The position numbers and the translations under genes were made by a program. A stretch of 64,000 bases of DNA from Moraxellaceae bacterium (GTDB lineage: Bacteria; Pseudomonadota; Gammaproteobacteria; Pseudomonadales; Moraxellaceae). Where the stretch lies: contig JAUSND010000027.1 in NCBI GenBank assembly GCA_030646295.1, positions 106,402 through 170,401 of the forward strand. The letters run 5' to 3'. Of the stretch, positions 1-12,498 are shown piece by piece (within the stretch, counting starts at the first letter, position 1; each line of letters opens with the position of its first letter). The notes beneath the pieces were generated by a model. The model did not search any database, was not told the DNA's origin, and saw only the letters and a program-made list of their open reading frames with translations.

Positions 1-383
1 ATGGTGTCTTCAAGGGGCATGCCGATGTGGTGGTTTGTGACGGCTTTGTCGGCAATATCGCACTCAAGTCCTCCGAGGGCGTGGCCAAGATGATGGCCGG
101 CATGATCAAGGCCGAGATCGGGCGCAGCTGGCTCAGCAAGCTGGTGGGAGCACTGGCCTTTCCAATCTGGAAGGGGCTCAGGCAGCAGATGGATCCGGGC
201 CGTTACAATGGTGCCAGCCTGGTCGGGCTGACCGGTATTGTCATCAAGAGCCATGGCAGTGCCGACGAGGCATCCTTTGCACAGGCAGTGCGTGTGTCGA
301 TAAAGGAAGTCGAGAAAAACGTGCCAGGCCTGATTCATGCCCGCATGTCTGCTCCTGTGAGTGTGCCGCCAGCGGCGGTCTGA
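1..383 (+). CDS. plsX: Phosphate acyltransferase PlsX, C-terminal part
   Basis: The 3' end of plsX, with the start outside the window. The open frame enters at base 3 and includes the family motif DVVVCDGFVGN. PlsX makes acyl-phosphate from acyl-ACP as the first step of phospholipid synthesis via PlsY. The following gene is fabD, the usual order in gammaproteobacterial fab operons. Only about the last 126 residues are visible; the extreme C-terminus is alanine- and proline-rich and probably not conserved. Confidence 0.93.
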   Translation, partial: GVFKGHADVVVCDGFVGNIALKSSEGVAKMMAGMIKAEIGRSWLSKLVGALAFPIWKGLRQQMDPGRYNGASLVGLTGIVIKSHGSADEASFAQAVRVSIKEVEKNVPGLIHARMSAPVSVPPAAV

Positions 384-504
384 TCTCCTGTCCTGTCTGA
401 AAAGACTGCTTGCAACTTCGTGCTGGCAAGCCCTTCACCAATTGGTCATTCTTCTGCGCGGCTGCCGTATCGGGCAACCACGATTTCAAACAAGGGGTTT
501 TTGC

Positions 505-1434
505 ATGTCCGGACTTGCCTTCGTCTTTCCAGGTCAGGGGTCGCAATCAGTTGGCATGCTGGCCGATCTGGCTGCTGCACATCCTGTTGTACGGTCAACG
601 TTTGACGAGGCCTCTGCTGCACTGGGCCTGGATCTCTGGACGCTTTCGCAGAATGGTCCCGAGGCGGACCTCAATCGCACCGAAAACACCCAGCCAGTGT
701 TGCTGACGGCGGGTGTCGCCGTGTTTCGTGCCTGGCTCGCCGCGGGTGGTCGTGCCCCGGATTATCTGGCAGGCCATTCGCTGGGCGAATACACCGCGCT
801 GGTAGCGGGTGGTGCCATCTCCCTCGCTGACGGCGTGCGTCTGGTTGCTGAGCGTGGCCGTCTGATGCAGGTGGCGGTGCCGGCAGGTGAGGGCGCAATG
901 GCCGCCATTCTGGGGCTGGACGATGATGTTGTCCGGCAGTGTTGTGCCGATGCATCGGCCGCCGGTGTGGTGGAAGCCGTGAACTTCAATGCGCCCGGGC
1001 AGGTCGTGATTGCCGGCAGCGTGGCTGCTGTCGCTGTTGCCATCGAAAAGCTCAAGGCAGCAGGCGCCAAGCGAGCCTTGCCTTTGCCGGTATCGGTGCC
1101 ATCACACTGCGCACTCATGAAGCCAGCAGCAGAAAAGCTGGAAGGTACGCTGGCGGCCATTGCATTTAACACGCCTGCCATACCGGTGGTGCAGAATGTG
1201 TCCGCCCGCATTGAGGCCGATGTGCCGGCGATGCGTGCGGCACTTATCCAGCAGCTGTATCGCCCTGTCCTCTGGGTGCAGTGCATGGAAACGCTGGCGG
1301 GTCTGGGCGTAGTGCGCGCGCTGGAGTGCGGTCCGGGCAAGGTGCTGTGCGGCCTTAACAAACGTATCGTGAAGGAAATGGAATGTGCTGCACTGGAGTC
1401 CGCAGAAGGTTTTGCGGCGGCTCTGGCGGTTTGA
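505..1434 (+). CDS. fabD: Malonyl-CoA:ACP transacylase FabD
   Basis: A 309-residue protein, the normal FabD length when the start is placed at the ATG at 505 (AAGGGG upstream, protein MSGLAFVFPGQGSQ). The open frame extends to 361, but the extra 48 residues have no family character. The nucleophile is Ser92 in GHSLGEY, and GQGSQ near the N-terminus forms the oxyanion region. FabD transfers malonyl groups from CoA to ACP for fatty-acid elongation in the cytoplasm. It sits between plsX and fabG, consistent with one transcription unit. Confidence 0.96.
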   Translation: MSGLAFVFPGQGSQSVGMLADLAAAHPVVRSTFDEASAALGLDLWTLSQNGPEADLNRTENTQPVLLTAGVAVFRAWLAAGGRAPDYLAGHSLGEYTALVAGGAISLADGVRLVAERGRLMQVAVPAGEGAMAAILGLDDDVVRQCCADASAAGVVEAVNFNAPGQVVIAGSVAAVAVAIEKLKAAGAKRALPLPVSVPSHCALMKPAAEKLEGTLAAIAFNTPAIPVVQNVSARIEADVPAMRAALIQQLYRPVLWVQCMETLAGLGVVRALECGPGKVLCGLNKRIVKEMECAALESAEGFAAALAV

Positions 1435-1491
1435 GGCGTCCGGGCAGCGTGCTGCCGGATGATCCGGGTTCACAAGAAGAAGGAAAACAGG

Positions 1492-2235
1492 ATGTCGATT
1501 ACAGGAAAGATTGCCCTGGTAACGGGTGCCAGCCGCGGGATTGGCAAGGCCATCGCGCTTGAGCTGGCTCGTCGTGGTGCTGTGGTGGTCGGGACTGCCA
1601 CCACCGAGGCAGGTGCCGAGGCCATCACGGCGTATCTGAAGGAGGCGGGTAACAGTGGTCGGGGTTTTGCCCTGAATGTCGCTGATCCCGCCTCTATTGA
1701 AGCGTGCATGGCGGCCGTGAGCGCTGACGTGGGCGCCCCCGTTATTCTCGTCAACAATGCCGGCATCACGCGTGACAACCTCATGCTGCGCATGAAGGAT
1801 GATGAGTGGGATAGCGTCATCAATACCAACCTGAATGCCATCTATCGCATGAGCAAGGCCTGTCTGAAGGCCATGACCAAAGAGCGCTGGGGTCGTATCA
1901 TCAGCATCAGTTCGGTGGTGGGTTCCAGTGGTAATCCGGGTCAGGCCAACTATGCGGCCGCCAAGGCTGGCCTGGAGGGCTTCTCCCGGGCACTGGCCCG
2001 CGAGATCGGTTCGCGTAATATTACGGTCAATGCCGTGGCACCGGGTTTCATTGCCACGGACATGACCCATGTCCTGCCGGAAGAGCAAAAAGAGAAGCTT
2101 CTGGCCTCGATTCCGGCTGGCCGATTGGGTCAACCAGAGGAAATTGCAGCTGCCGTAGGCTTTCTTGCCTCGGCGGAAGCGAGCTACATTACTGGCGTCA
2201 CGCTCCATGTGAATGGCGGTATGTATATGGAATAA
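1492..2235 (+). CDS. fabG: 3-oxoacyl-ACP reductase FabG
   Basis: A 247-residue short-chain dehydrogenase. It has the nucleotide-binding TGASRGIG near residue 11, the NNAG motif near 88, and the catalytic triad Ser141, Tyr154 (NYAAAK) and Lys158. It performs the NADPH-dependent reduction of 3-oxoacyl-ACP. The ATG at 1492 lies behind GAAGGAAAACAGG and gives the standard N-terminus; the in-frame ATG at 1459 would add 11 unrelated residues. It is the third gene of the fab operon. Confidence 0.96.
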   Translation: MSITGKIALVTGASRGIGKAIALELARRGAVVVGTATTEAGAEAITAYLKEAGNSGRGFALNVADPASIEACMAAVSADVGAPVILVNNAGITRDNLMLRMKDDEWDSVINTNLNAIYRMSKACLKAMTKERWGRIISISSVVGSSGNPGQANYAAAKAGLEGFSRALAREIGSRNITVNAVAPGFIATDMTHVLPEEQKEKLLASIPAGRLGQPEEIAAAVGFLASAEASYITGVTLHVNGGMYME

Positions 2236-2369
2236 CAGGAGTTTTTCCTGTTTTTATGGTTGCAACAAACCCTTACCCTTTGCAGAAAAAGCCGGCTTGC
2301 CACCCTACGGGGGGTTCAATACACTAGCCTCCGTTCCTGCAAGGGATACTGTCCAACGAGGAGAAAAAC

Positions 2370-2606
2370 GTGAGCACTATCGAAGAACGCGTCAAGAAGA
2401 TTGTCGCCGAACAGCTGGGTGTGAAGCTGGAAGACGTTACCAGCGAAGCATCCTTTGTGGATGATCTGGGCGCTGATTCGCTCGACACTGTCGAGCTGGT
2501 GATGGCTCTGGAAGAGGAATTCGAACTCGAGATCCCTGACGAAGAAGCTGAGAAGATCAGCACCGTGCAGAACGCGATCGATTACATCAACAATAACAAC
2601 AAGTAA
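2370..2606 (+). CDS. acpP: Acyl carrier protein AcpP
   Basis: A 78-residue acidic carrier protein with the phosphopantetheine attachment Ser37 in GADSLD. The start codon is GTG at 2370, preceded by ACGAGGAG at good spacing; no ATG fits the conserved N-terminus [10 protein letters not shown]. It carries acyl chains for FabD, FabG, FabF and the acyltransferases. A hairpin directly downstream separates it from fabF, so acpP, as an abundant product, can be made in excess over the next genes. Confidence 0.97.
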   Translation: MSTIEERVKKIVAEQLGVKLEDVTSEASFVDDLGADSLDTVELVMALEEEFELEIPDEEAEKISTVQNAIDYINNNNK

Positions 2607-2624
2607 TTTTTGTTGGTATTGTCA

Positions 2625-2663
2625 AAAAGCCGCAGCACTGCATCGGTAGTCTGCGGCTTTTTT
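2625..2663 (+). terminator. Hairpin terminator after acpP
   Basis: An 11-bp stem (AAAAGCCGCAG pairing with CTGCGGCTTTT) with a 15-nt loop, followed by a T run. It lies 18 bases after the acpP stop and before fabF, so it can act as an intra-operon attenuator or end a short acpP transcript. Confidence 0.75.
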
Positions 2664-2787
2664 GTATCTGGCATCCGCTATTGCCGAGCACATCAATGGC
2701 TTGGTGATGGCGGGTGTGTCTGTTGGGTTTGATGTGGTTGTTAAACCGGTGATCAGCAGGGTAACAGCCAGCAGGGCAGGAGCAGTC

Positions 2788-4026
2788 ATGTCACGTCGTC
2801 GTGTCGTAGTCACAGGTCTGGGTATGCTGACCGGTTTGGGTAATACCGTGGAATCCACGTGGGCCGGTATTGTCGCCGGCAAGAGCGGGATTTCCCTGAT
2901 TGATCATTTCGATACCACGAATTACTCCACCCGGTTTGCCGGGCTTGTGCGCGGGCTGGATGTTGAAGCCTATATGCCGGCGAAGGAAGCTCGCCGCATG
3001 GATGAGTTCATCCAGTACGGCATTATTGCGGGTGTCCAGGCAATGGCAGACTCCGGTCTGGAAGTGACGCCGGAAAATGCACCACGCATCGGTGTTTCCA
3101 TTGGCTCCGGTATTGGTGGACTGAGCTCGATCGAGCGCAGCAAGGAAACGCTGATGGCTGATGGTCCCCGCAAGATTTCGCCGTTCTTTGTGCCGGGCTC
3201 CATTATCAACATGGCGGCTGGCATGCTGGCCATCCGCCTGGGCCTCAAGGGGCCCAATATCGCTGTGTCTACTGCATGCACGAGTGGTACGCACTGCATT
3301 GGCCTGGCGGCCCGCATGATTGCGTACGGTGATGCCGACATGATGCTGGCTGGTGGGGCCGAAAAGGCATCCAGCCCGCTGGGCATGGCCGGTTTTTCTG
3401 CTGCCCGTGCACTCTCTACTCGCAATGACGATCCTCAGGCAGCCAGTCGCCCCTGGGACCGTGATCGCGATGGTTTTGTTCTGGGTGATGGTGCTGGTGT
3501 GCTGATGCTGGAAGAGTACGAGCATGCAATGGCACGTGGTGCACGCATTTATGCCGAAGTGGTTGGTTTTGGCATGAGTGATGACGCCTATCACATGACC
3601 GCACCCAGCGAGAATGGCGAAGGTGCGGCGGCAGCCATGCGCAATGCGCTGCGTGATGCCGGTCTGCCAGCCGATGCAGTCGATTACGTGAATGCTCACG
3701 GTACCTCGACCGAAGCCGGTGATGTGGCTGAGTCACAGGCCATACAGTCTGTATTTGGTGAACATGCACAAAAGCTGGCTGTAAGCTCGACCAAGTCCAT
3801 GGTCGGGCATCTGCTGGGTGCTGCCGGTGCCGTGGAGGCGATTTTTTCTGTGCTGGCAATTACCAACAATATAGCGCCACCAACGATCAATCTCGATAAT
3901 CCGGCTGAAGGCTGCACTCTGGATTATGTGCCGAACACGGCGCGCCCCATGAAGATTGATGTGGCTCTGTCCAACTCGTTCGGTTTTGGCGGGACCAATG
4001 GCTCGCTGATTTTCCGGCGGGTGTGA
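2788..4026 (+). CDS. fabF: 3-oxoacyl-ACP synthase II FabF
   Basis: A 412-residue thiolase-fold condensing enzyme. It has nucleophile Cys164 in STACTS and the two histidine motifs NAHGTST and GHLLGAAGA, and performs the elongation condensation of fatty-acid synthesis. The ATG at 2788 (GCAGGGCAGGAG upstream) gives the classical start [12 protein letters not shown]; the upstream extension to 2662 overlaps the terminator and is not coding. pabC starts at the base after its stop codon. Confidence 0.96.
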   Translation: MSRRRVVVTGLGMLTGLGNTVESTWAGIVAGKSGISLIDHFDTTNYSTRFAGLVRGLDVEAYMPAKEARRMDEFIQYGIIAGVQAMADSGLEVTPENAPRIGVSIGSGIGGLSSIERSKETLMADGPRKISPFFVPGSIINMAAGMLAIRLGLKGPNIAVSTACTSGTHCIGLAARMIAYGDADMMLAGGAEKASSPLGMAGFSAARALSTRNDDPQAASRPWDRDRDGFVLGDGAGVLMLEEYEHAMARGARIYAEVVGFGMSDDAYHMTAPSENGEGAAAAMRNALRDAGLPADAVDYVNAHGTSTEAGDVAESQAIQSVFGEHAQKLAVSSTKSMVGHLLGAAGAVEAIFSVLAITNNIAPPTINLDNPAEGCTLDYVPNTARPMKIDVALSNSFGFGGTNGSLIFRRV

Positions 4027-4865
4027 ATGATTCGCCGTGTCTGGGTTAATGGCATCACCCTGGAGCAGGGTGATGCTGCCGCACTGAGCGTGGCGGACCG
4101 GGGCCTTGCCTACGGCGACGGCCTCTTCGAGACGATCCGGATTTCAGGCGGCCGCCCGCTGCTGTTTGATGCGCACATGGCACGGCTGGGCAGCAGTGCT
4201 GCGGCACTCGGCATTGCGTTTGATGCGGATGCTGCTGCAACGGCATTTGCCGGCTTTCTGGTTGGCAGTGACGAGGCGGTTGCCAAGATCATCCTGACGC
4301 GTGGCAATAGTGGCCGCGGTTATTTGCCCGATCCGGATGCCCCATCCACGCTGATATTTTCCCTTCATCCTGAAATGTCCTGGCCTCCCGAGCACGCCGC
4401 GCAGGGCATTGTCGCGACAGTTTGCCAGCAGCCTCTGGGCATCAGTCCCTTGCTGGCGGGCCACAAGCACCTCAATCGTCTGGAGCAGGTATTGCTGCGC
4501 CGTGAACTCGCTACCCATGAGGGAGCCAGTGAGGCACTGGTGCTGGATGTCGGTGGGCATATTGTCGAGGGAGTATTCAGCAACGTGTTCTGGGTGCAGG
4601 ATGGTGTGCTGCATAGCCCGCGCCTGGACCGTGCCGGCGTGCGTGGTGTGATGCGCCAGACCGTGCAGGCTGAGGCGTTGCGCGCAGGCATCCCGTTTGA
4701 GGAAGGTGAATACCGTCTGGAGCAGGTTCTGGCGGCGGACGAAATTTTCTTTTGCAACAGCCTTTACGGCATCTGGCCGGTCCGGCAATTGGCCGCCATT
4801 GAGCGGATGCCCGGCCCAATCACCCGTCGACTTCAACGCTACTGGGATGAGATGCTAGGCGGATC

Positions 4866-4869
<4 letters not shown>
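4027..4869 (+). CDS. pabC: Aminodeoxychorismate lyase PabC
   Basis: A 280-residue fold-type IV PLP enzyme. The PLP lysine is Lys147 in GHKHLNRLEQ, as in PabC, and the N-terminus contains DRGLAYGDGLFET. It releases pyruvate from 4-amino-4-deoxychorismate to give p-aminobenzoate for folate. It abuts fabF and overlaps mltG by ATGA, indicating translational coupling. A branched-chain or D-amino-acid aminotransferase is the alternative within this fold, but the fabF-pabC-mltG order strongly favours PabC. Confidence 0.93.
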
Positions 4870-7566
<2,697 letters not shown>

Positions 7567-7601
7567 GATCACAACAAGAACGCTTTTCAGGAAGTCTGCC
7601 T

Positions 7602-7946
7602 ATGAACATGCCTCGTGCTGGCGGCATCATCAATCAAAGTTTCAAGGACAAGCAGGCGCTGTATTCCTGCTACATGCCGTTTGTGAAAGGTGGTGGTCTT
7701 TTCCTGCCGATCACTCGCCAGTGCAAGCTGGGTGAGGAAGTGTTTGTGCTGCTCACGCTGATGGATGATCCGGAGCGTATTCCGGTAACCGGCAAGGTCA
7801 TCTGGATCAATCCACGCCATCAGGGCACACGTGCCGCTGGTGTGGGTATCCAGTTGTCGGGCGAGGAGGGTGACAAGGCCCGTCGCAAGATCGAGACCTT
7901 TCTCGCCGGAGCGTTGCAGGCAGACCGCCCGACCAATACGATGTGA
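7602..7946 (+). CDS. pilZ: PilZ domain protein, type IV pilus PilZ-like
   Basis: A 114-residue single-domain PilZ protein between holB and tatD, the locus of the founding PilZ of type IV pilus biogenesis. The ATG at 7602 has AGGAAG upstream; the in-frame start at 7542 would overlap holB. The N-terminus lacks the RxxxR c-di-GMP-binding motif, as is usual for this pilus-type PilZ, which works through protein contacts (PilB/FimX in other species) rather than by binding c-di-GMP. The symbol rests on position and length. Confidence 0.85.
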   Translation: MNMPRAGGIINQSFKDKQALYSCYMPFVKGGGLFLPITRQCKLGEEVFVLLTLMDDPERIPVTGKVIWINPRHQGTRAAGVGIQLSGEEGDKARRKIETFLAGALQADRPTNTM

Positions 7947-7964
7947 TCAGGTTCTGTTATTCCG

Positions 7965-7990
7965 AAGGCCGGCGATTGCCGGCCTTGTTA
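7965..7990 (+). terminator. Hairpin between pilZ and tatD
   Basis: A perfect 9-bp stem AAGGCCGGC/GCCGGCCTT with a 4-nt loop (GATT), followed by GTTATTTG. It is a good hairpin with a poor T run, so it is probably a partial terminator. Confidence 0.5.
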
Positions 7991-8021
7991 TTTGACCGTA
8001 AGAAGCTTCAGGGTTTTCTCA

Positions 8022-8789
8022 ATGTATATCGACTCACACTGCCATCTCGACCGTCTTGATTTTGCCAAACTGAAGACTGACCTGGATGGTGCTCTGGCAG
8101 CAGCCCGTGCCCGTGGAGTCGGACACTTTCTCTGTATCGGTGTTGATCTGGAAACCTTGCCCGATGTGCTGGCGGTGGCAGAGGCGTATGACGATGTGTC
8201 GGCATCTGTAGGTGTGCATCCGCTGCATCTGGATTCACTGGAGCCGGAAATCGAGCAACTGATACAGCTGGCGGCACACCCCAAGGTGGTCGCTATTGGG
8301 GAAACCGGTCTTGATTATCACTATGAGCAGGAAAATCCCGCCGATCAGCAGCGCCGGTTTCGCAAGCATATCGAGGCCTCGCGCCGTACCGGAAAACCAT
8401 TGGTGGTGCATACACGGGCGGCACGTGCCGACACCATTGCCATTCTCAGGGAGGAAGGCGCGACGTCGGGTGTCATGCATTGCTTCACGGAAGACTGGGA
8501 GATGGCGAAGGCAGCCATTGATCTTGGCTTCTACATTTCCTTTTCAGGCATTGTGAGCTTTGCCAATGCTGTGGAGTTGCGTGAGGTGGCGCAAAAGGTG
8601 CCGCTGGATCGCATGCTCATCGAGACAGACTCGCCGTGGCTGGCGCCTGTTCCTTACCGGGGCAAGACCAACCAGCCTGCCTATGTGGTTGATGTGGCGA
8701 ATGTGCTGGGCGAGCTTCGTGGTATGGCGGCAGAGGAGATTGGCGAACGGACGACAGAAAATTTCCGGCGTCTGTTCGGGGTTGGCTGA
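8022..8789 (+). CDS. tatD: TatD family metal-dependent hydrolase
   Basis: A 255-residue amidohydrolase-fold protein with the metal ligands of the TatD/YcfH family: DSHCHLD at the N-terminus, GETGLDYHY, VHTRAA, MHCFTE and ETDSPWLAP. These enzymes are Mg-dependent 3'-5' exonucleases. The ATG at 8022 matches the family start (MYIDSHCHLD); the upstream TTG/ATG extension adds ten unlikely residues. It closes the fab-holB cluster. Confidence 0.92.
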   Translation: MYIDSHCHLDRLDFAKLKTDLDGALAAARARGVGHFLCIGVDLETLPDVLAVAEAYDDVSASVGVHPLHLDSLEPEIEQLIQLAAHPKVVAIGETGLDYHYEQENPADQQRRFRKHIEASRRTGKPLVVHTRAARADTIAILREEGATSGVMHCFTEDWEMAKAAIDLGFYISFSGIVSFANAVELREVAQKVPLDRMLIETDSPWLAPVPYRGKTNQPAYVVDVANVLGELRGMAAEEIGERTTENFRRLFGVG

Positions 8790-9122
8790 GCGCAAAAAAA
8801 GCCCGGCTCCTGGGGGGGAAACCGGGCCAATACCAATCTCTGGCAATTACGGATTCATCCTGCCGGGCAGTGGCCGGCATGGAATCAGTATTGGTCACTT
8901 TCAGGGATTCGCCAGTGCGGCAGGCTCATTGCTCAGACTTCTTTCACATAAGATGCCGCCGAAGGCACGGTTAGGGTTCTTTTTTGGCAAGACTGACTGG
9001 TCATCGAGTTGTCCGGGTGCCTATACTGTGCTCATGTCTTGTCGAGAGACTTTGAAGTCAGGACAATGCGCGTTTTTAAAGGCTCCTTTTGAGCCAGAAC
9101 GGATTTTGAGAGGGACGGCAAC
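8790..9122. other. Intergenic region tatD to tetR
   Basis: No supported gene. It contains a G/C hairpin (GCCCGG at 8801 pairing with CCGGGC at 8822) preceded by seven A residues, which would be a terminator for leftward transcripts and only a weak one rightward. The ribosome site GAGAGGGAC precedes the tetR start. TATACT at about 9022 is a possible -10 element without a clear -35. Confidence 0.5.
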
Positions 9123-9755
9123 ATGAGTGACTTGGCCAAGGCCACCCAGAAGGCACGGGAATTCCGGCAGCGTGAGCAGTCGATTCTGGATTGTGCACTC
9201 CAGCTTTTCATCGAACAGGGTGAAGACAGGGTGACGGTCGAGATGATTGCGGACAAGGTCGGGATCGGCAAAGGCACGATCTACAAGCATTTCGAGACCA
9301 AGAACGAAATCTATCTCCTGCTCATGATCCGCTATGAGGAAGAGCTGGCGGATCTGTTTCGCCGGGTTGATGCACTGGCCGACAAGGAAGCCCTGATGCG
9401 CGAGTATTTCCGCTTCCGCGTACAGGATCCGGACAAGTACCTGCTGTTTGACCGTCTTGAGTCCAAGCTGACGGCCGACAAGGCCGTGCCGCAGCTGCTG
9501 GACAAGCTGCATGCGATTCGTGCCTCGAACTTTGACAAGCTCACCAGTATCGTGAAGGCCCGCATCGATGAGCAGAAGCTGGCCGATGTGCCCCCGGAAT
9601 ACCATATCTGTGCCGCCTGGGCGCTGGCCCATGGTGCCTCGGCCCTGTGCAAGTCGGAGTTCTACCAGAAGTTCATCAAGGATCCGGATGACTTCTTTGA
9701 CTTCCTGATGAGTGCGGGTGTTCGCATGGGTAACCGTACCCGGCACAAGAAATAG
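9123..9755 (+). CDS. TetR/AcrR family transcriptional regulator
   Basis: A 210-residue regulator. The N-terminal helix-turn-helix is clear (ADKVGIGKGTIYKHFETKNE, about residues 42-61); the C-terminal ligand domain is not assignable. GAGAGGGACGGCAAC precedes the ATG. It lies upstream of etfBA on the same strand but is separated by a terminator and a promoter, so any link to electron-transfer flavoprotein or fatty-acid genes is inference only. Confidence 0.9.
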   Translation: MSDLAKATQKAREFRQREQSILDCALQLFIEQGEDRVTVEMIADKVGIGKGTIYKHFETKNEIYLLLMIRYEEELADLFRRVDALADKEALMREYFRFRVQDPDKYLLFDRLESKLTADKAVPQLLDKLHAIRASNFDKLTSIVKARIDEQKLADVPPEYHICAAWALAHGASALCKSEFYQKFIKDPDDFFDFLMSAGVRMGNRTRHKK

Positions 9756-9777
9756 GCTTCCAGCCAGTCTGTGCAGC

Positions 9778-9811
9778 AAAGGCCGCTGCTCCGGAAGGGG
9801 TAGCGGCCTTT
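9778..9811 (+). terminator. Terminator after the tetR gene
   Basis: A perfect 10-bp stem AAAGGCCGCT/AGCGGCCTTT with a loop of about 14 nt, 20 bases after the tetR stop. Confidence 0.65.
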
Positions 9812-9854
9812 GTCATTGGCAGTTCTGACGACAGTTGTCCATGTCTTGCGTCAC

Positions 9855-9883
9855 TTGACCTAGCTGGGGTCAGCCTTCAAAAT
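9855..9883 (+). promoter_or_regulatory. Candidate sigma70 promoter of etfBA
   Basis: TTGACC at 9855, a 17-base spacer, and CAAAAT at 9878, about 75 bases before the etfB start. The -35 is good and the -10 imperfect. It is a prediction from sequence only. Confidence 0.45.
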
Positions 9884-9959
9884 GCGTGGCCTTTTCGGGT
9901 CAGGGTTCCATTTCCTGCCCACTTTACCTCCCACATTGAACAACCAAGCCGAGGATTCC

Positions 9960-10709
9960 ATGAAGGCTCTTGTTGCTGTCAAACGCGTTGTTGATTACAA
10001 CGTGAAAGTTCGCGTCAAGGCGGACAAGACCGGTGTTGAGCTTGCCAACGTCAAGATGGCCATGAACCCGTTCTGCGAAATCGCTGTTGAAGAAGCGGTG
10101 CGTCTCAAGGAAAAGGGTATCGTGACCGAAATCGTGGTTGTGACTGTTGGCCCGACGGCCGCCCAGGAACAGCTGCGTACTGCGATGGCGCTTGGCGCTG
10201 ATCGCGGCATCCTCGTTGAAACCGCTGAAGAAGTGCAGCCGCTGGCCATCGCCAAGATCCTCAAGGGTATCTGCGATCAGGAACAGCCCCAGCTGATCAT
10301 TCTCGGCAAGCAGGCCATTGATGGCGACAATAACCAGACTGGCCAGATGCTGGCTGCTCTTGCTGGTTACGCCCAGGGTACCTTTGCTTCTGTGGTTAAG
10401 ATTGAAGGTGGCAAGGCCCAGGTTACCCGTGAAATCGACGGTGGCCTGCAGACTGTCGAACTGAGCCTGCCAGCCGTGGTCACCACTGACCTGCGCCTGA
10501 ACGAGCCACGTTATGCCTCCCTGCCAAACATCATGAAGGCCAAGAAGAAGCCACTGGATACCAAGTCTCCGGCTGACTATGGCGTGAATGCTGCTCCGAC
10601 CGTGAAGACCCTGAAGGTTGATCCGCCTGCAGACCGCAAGGCCGGTATCAAGGTCAAGACCGTGGAAGAGCTGGTTGACAAGCTGAAGAACGAAGCGAAG
10701 GTGATCTGA
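9960..10709 (+). CDS. etfB: Electron transfer flavoprotein beta subunit
   Basis: A 249-residue ETF beta subunit. It has the start [20 protein letters not shown], the AMP-binding region near residue 120, and the recognition-loop area around [20 protein letters not shown]. With EtfA it carries electrons from acyl-CoA and other dehydrogenases to ETF:ubiquinone oxidoreductase. Two acyl-CoA dehydrogenases occur further right (26,914-29,241) and are plausible donors. It lies two bases before etfA. Confidence 0.96.
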   Translation: MKALVAVKRVVDYNVKVRVKADKTGVELANVKMAMNPFCEIAVEEAVRLKEKGIVTEIVVVTVGPTAAQEQLRTAMALGADRGILVETAEEVQPLAIAKILKGICDQEQPQLIILGKQAIDGDNNQTGQMLAALAGYAQGTFASVVKIEGGKAQVTREIDGGLQTVELSLPAVVTTDLRLNEPRYASLPNIMKAKKKPLDTKSPADYGVNAAPTVKTLKVDPPADRKAGIKVKTVEELVDKLKNEAKVI

Positions 10710-10711
10710 AC

Positions 10712-11641
10712 ATGAGCATTCTCGTATACGCCGAACACGACAACGTCTCCATCAAGGGCGCCACGCTCAATACCGTTACCGCTGCCAAGGCTATCGGTGG
10801 CGACATCCATGTGCTGGTTGCCGGCCAAGGTTGCCAGGCTGCTGCCGAAGCTGCTGCCAGGATTGATGGCGTGAGCAAGGTGCTGGTTGCCGACAACGCC
10901 GCCTATGGTCATCAGCTGGCTGAAAACATCAGCGCGCTGGTTGCCGAACTCGGCAAGGGCTACAGCCACATCCTGGCACCTGCTACCACCAACGGTAAGA
11001 ACTTCCTGCCGCGTGTGGCTGCCCTGCTGGACGTGAACCAGATCTCCGAAATCTCCAAGGTGGTCTCTGCCGACACTTTCGAACGTCCGATCTACGCTGG
11101 CAACGCCATCGCTACCGTGCAGTCCACGGATGCGATCAAGGTGCTGACAGTGCGCCCGACCGGTTTTGACGCTGCTGCTGCCACTGGTGGCTCGGCTGCT
11201 GTCGAGGCGGTGTCTGTGGCTGCCGATGCTGGCAAGTCGACGTTTGTGGGTGAAGAGCTGGCCAAGTCTGACCGTCCGGAACTCGCTGGTGCCAAGATTG
11301 TGGTGTCCGGTGGCCGCGGCATGGGCAACGGCGACAACTTCAGCATCCTGTACAGCCTCGCTGACAAGCTGGGTGCTGCTGTAGGCGCTTCCCGCGCTGC
11401 TGTGGACGCAGGCTTTGTGCCGAACGACATGCAGGTCGGTCAGACCGGCAAGGTCGTTGCACCGCAGCTGTACGTGGCCGTCGGTATCTCCGGTGCCATC
11501 CAGCATCTGGCAGGCATGAAGGATTCCAAGGTGATCGTGGCCATCAACAAGGATGAAGAAGCGCCAATCTTCTCCGTGGCTGACTACGGCATCGTGGGCG
11601 ATCTCTTCGACATCGTGCCGCAGCTGGAAAAGCTGATCTGA
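10712..11641 (+). CDS. etfA: Electron transfer flavoprotein alpha subunit
   Basis: A 309-residue ETF alpha subunit. The C-terminal FAD domain carries [14 protein letters not shown] and [15 protein letters not shown], typical of the family. It forms the FAD-binding half of the heterodimer with EtfB. Its start follows the etfB stop by two bases and a strong terminator follows. Confidence 0.96.
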   Translation: MSILVYAEHDNVSIKGATLNTVTAAKAIGGDIHVLVAGQGCQAAAEAAARIDGVSKVLVADNAAYGHQLAENISALVAELGKGYSHILAPATTNGKNFLPRVAALLDVNQISEISKVVSADTFERPIYAGNAIATVQSTDAIKVLTVRPTGFDAAAATGGSAAVEAVSVAADAGKSTFVGEELAKSDRPELAGAKIVVSGGRGMGNGDNFSILYSLADKLGAAVGASRAAVDAGFVPNDMQVGQTGKVVAPQLYVAVGISGAIQHLAGMKDSKVIVAINKDEEAPIFSVADYGIVGDLFDIVPQLEKLI

Positions 11642-11665
11642 TTGCCTGAGCAATCCTGATCAAGC

Positions 11666-11693
11666 AAAAAGCCCCGCTCATGCGGGGCTTTTT
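11666..11693 (+). terminator. Terminator after etfBA
   Basis: A 12-bp stem (AAAAAGCCCCGC with GCGGGGCTTTTT), a 4-nt loop and a T run. A classic intrinsic terminator; the A run on the left makes it usable from both sides. Confidence 0.88.
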
Positions 11694-11821
11694 GCTTTGT
11701 ACCCGTCCCTGCTAAAAAATAGAGTATTTGCTCCAATTTCTCTTGGCAGCCGCCCGGAATTCCGTACACTAGCCTGCATCGTGACTGAAAGGTCGAGGAA
11801 ACTGGCTGTGGGGATGATCTG

Positions 11822-12430
11822 ATGACGGAATCACGCAAGCAGGTGGCAGGCGAGGTAGCGGCGGCAATTGCACCCCTGTCCCGGCGCCGCTTTCTCAAGG
11901 TGGCACTCTGGACCACCGCAGGGGTAACGGCCCTGGCGGCAGGCGGTTTTGCCATTTTGCGACGTTCACCGCGAGACGGACTCGAGGCTCCTGACAATCT
12001 GTCGCACCTGGACGCATCCCGCTATCAGCTTTTCGTTCGGCTGGCAGAAATACTGCTGCCGGTGACGGGAACGGCACTGCTGCCAGTGGAAAAGGTGCCG
12101 GTTGTGGCCAATGTGGATGCGATTCTCGGTGCCCTGCATCCTGATGTGCGCAAGCAGCTGTTCATGGGGCTGTCCCTCTTTGATAACGCCGCTGTCGCTG
12201 GGCACTGGAAGCGTTTTGTGGATCTTTCTGACGCGGATGCTCTGGCCTATGTCTCTGACTGGCTGAACTCGGATGTCATGCCCAAGCGGGCGATCGGCTT
12301 TGTGGTTACCAAGCTTACCCATACCGGCTACTGGATGGATGGGCGGACTTGGCCGGCAATCGAGTTTGATGGCGCCGTGACGAAAAAATGGGGAATTCCC
12401 TCCCGGGGCAATCAGCCGGCACCGGTCTGA
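11822..12430 (+). CDS. Tat-exported small subunit-like protein of an oxidoreductase
   Basis: A 202-residue protein with a twin-arginine signal (SRRRFLKVALW, residues about 21-31, then a hydrophobic stretch), so it should be exported folded. The mature part resembles the gluconate 2-dehydrogenase subunit 3 type that accompanies GMC-family dehydrogenases. The next gene is such an oxidoreductase without its own signal, which fits a Tat hitchhiker pair. The substrate is unknown and family membership is judged by eye. Confidence 0.7.
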   Translation: MTESRKQVAGEVAAAIAPLSRRRFLKVALWTTAGVTALAAGGFAILRRSPRDGLEAPDNLSHLDASRYQLFVRLAEILLPVTGTALLPVEKVPVVANVDAILGALHPDVRKQLFMGLSLFDNAAVAGHWKRFVDLSDADALAYVSDWLNSDVMPKRAIGFVVTKLTHTGYWMDGRTWPAIEFDGAVTKKWGIPSRGNQPAPV

Positions 12431-12498
12431 CTCATCACCTGGATTCATGCATGACCATTTGAGCGGTCATGTCCTGTAAAGAATAGCTGGAGCACAAC

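Noticed and set aside
361..504. N-terminal extension of fabD
   Set aside because: The extra 48 residues do not fit FabD; the ATG at 505 with AAGGGG gives the standard length.
1102..2208. Long minus-strand open frame over fabD/fabG
   Set aside because: It is antisense to two well-supported genes and has no family character; GC-rich DNA often leaves such frames open.
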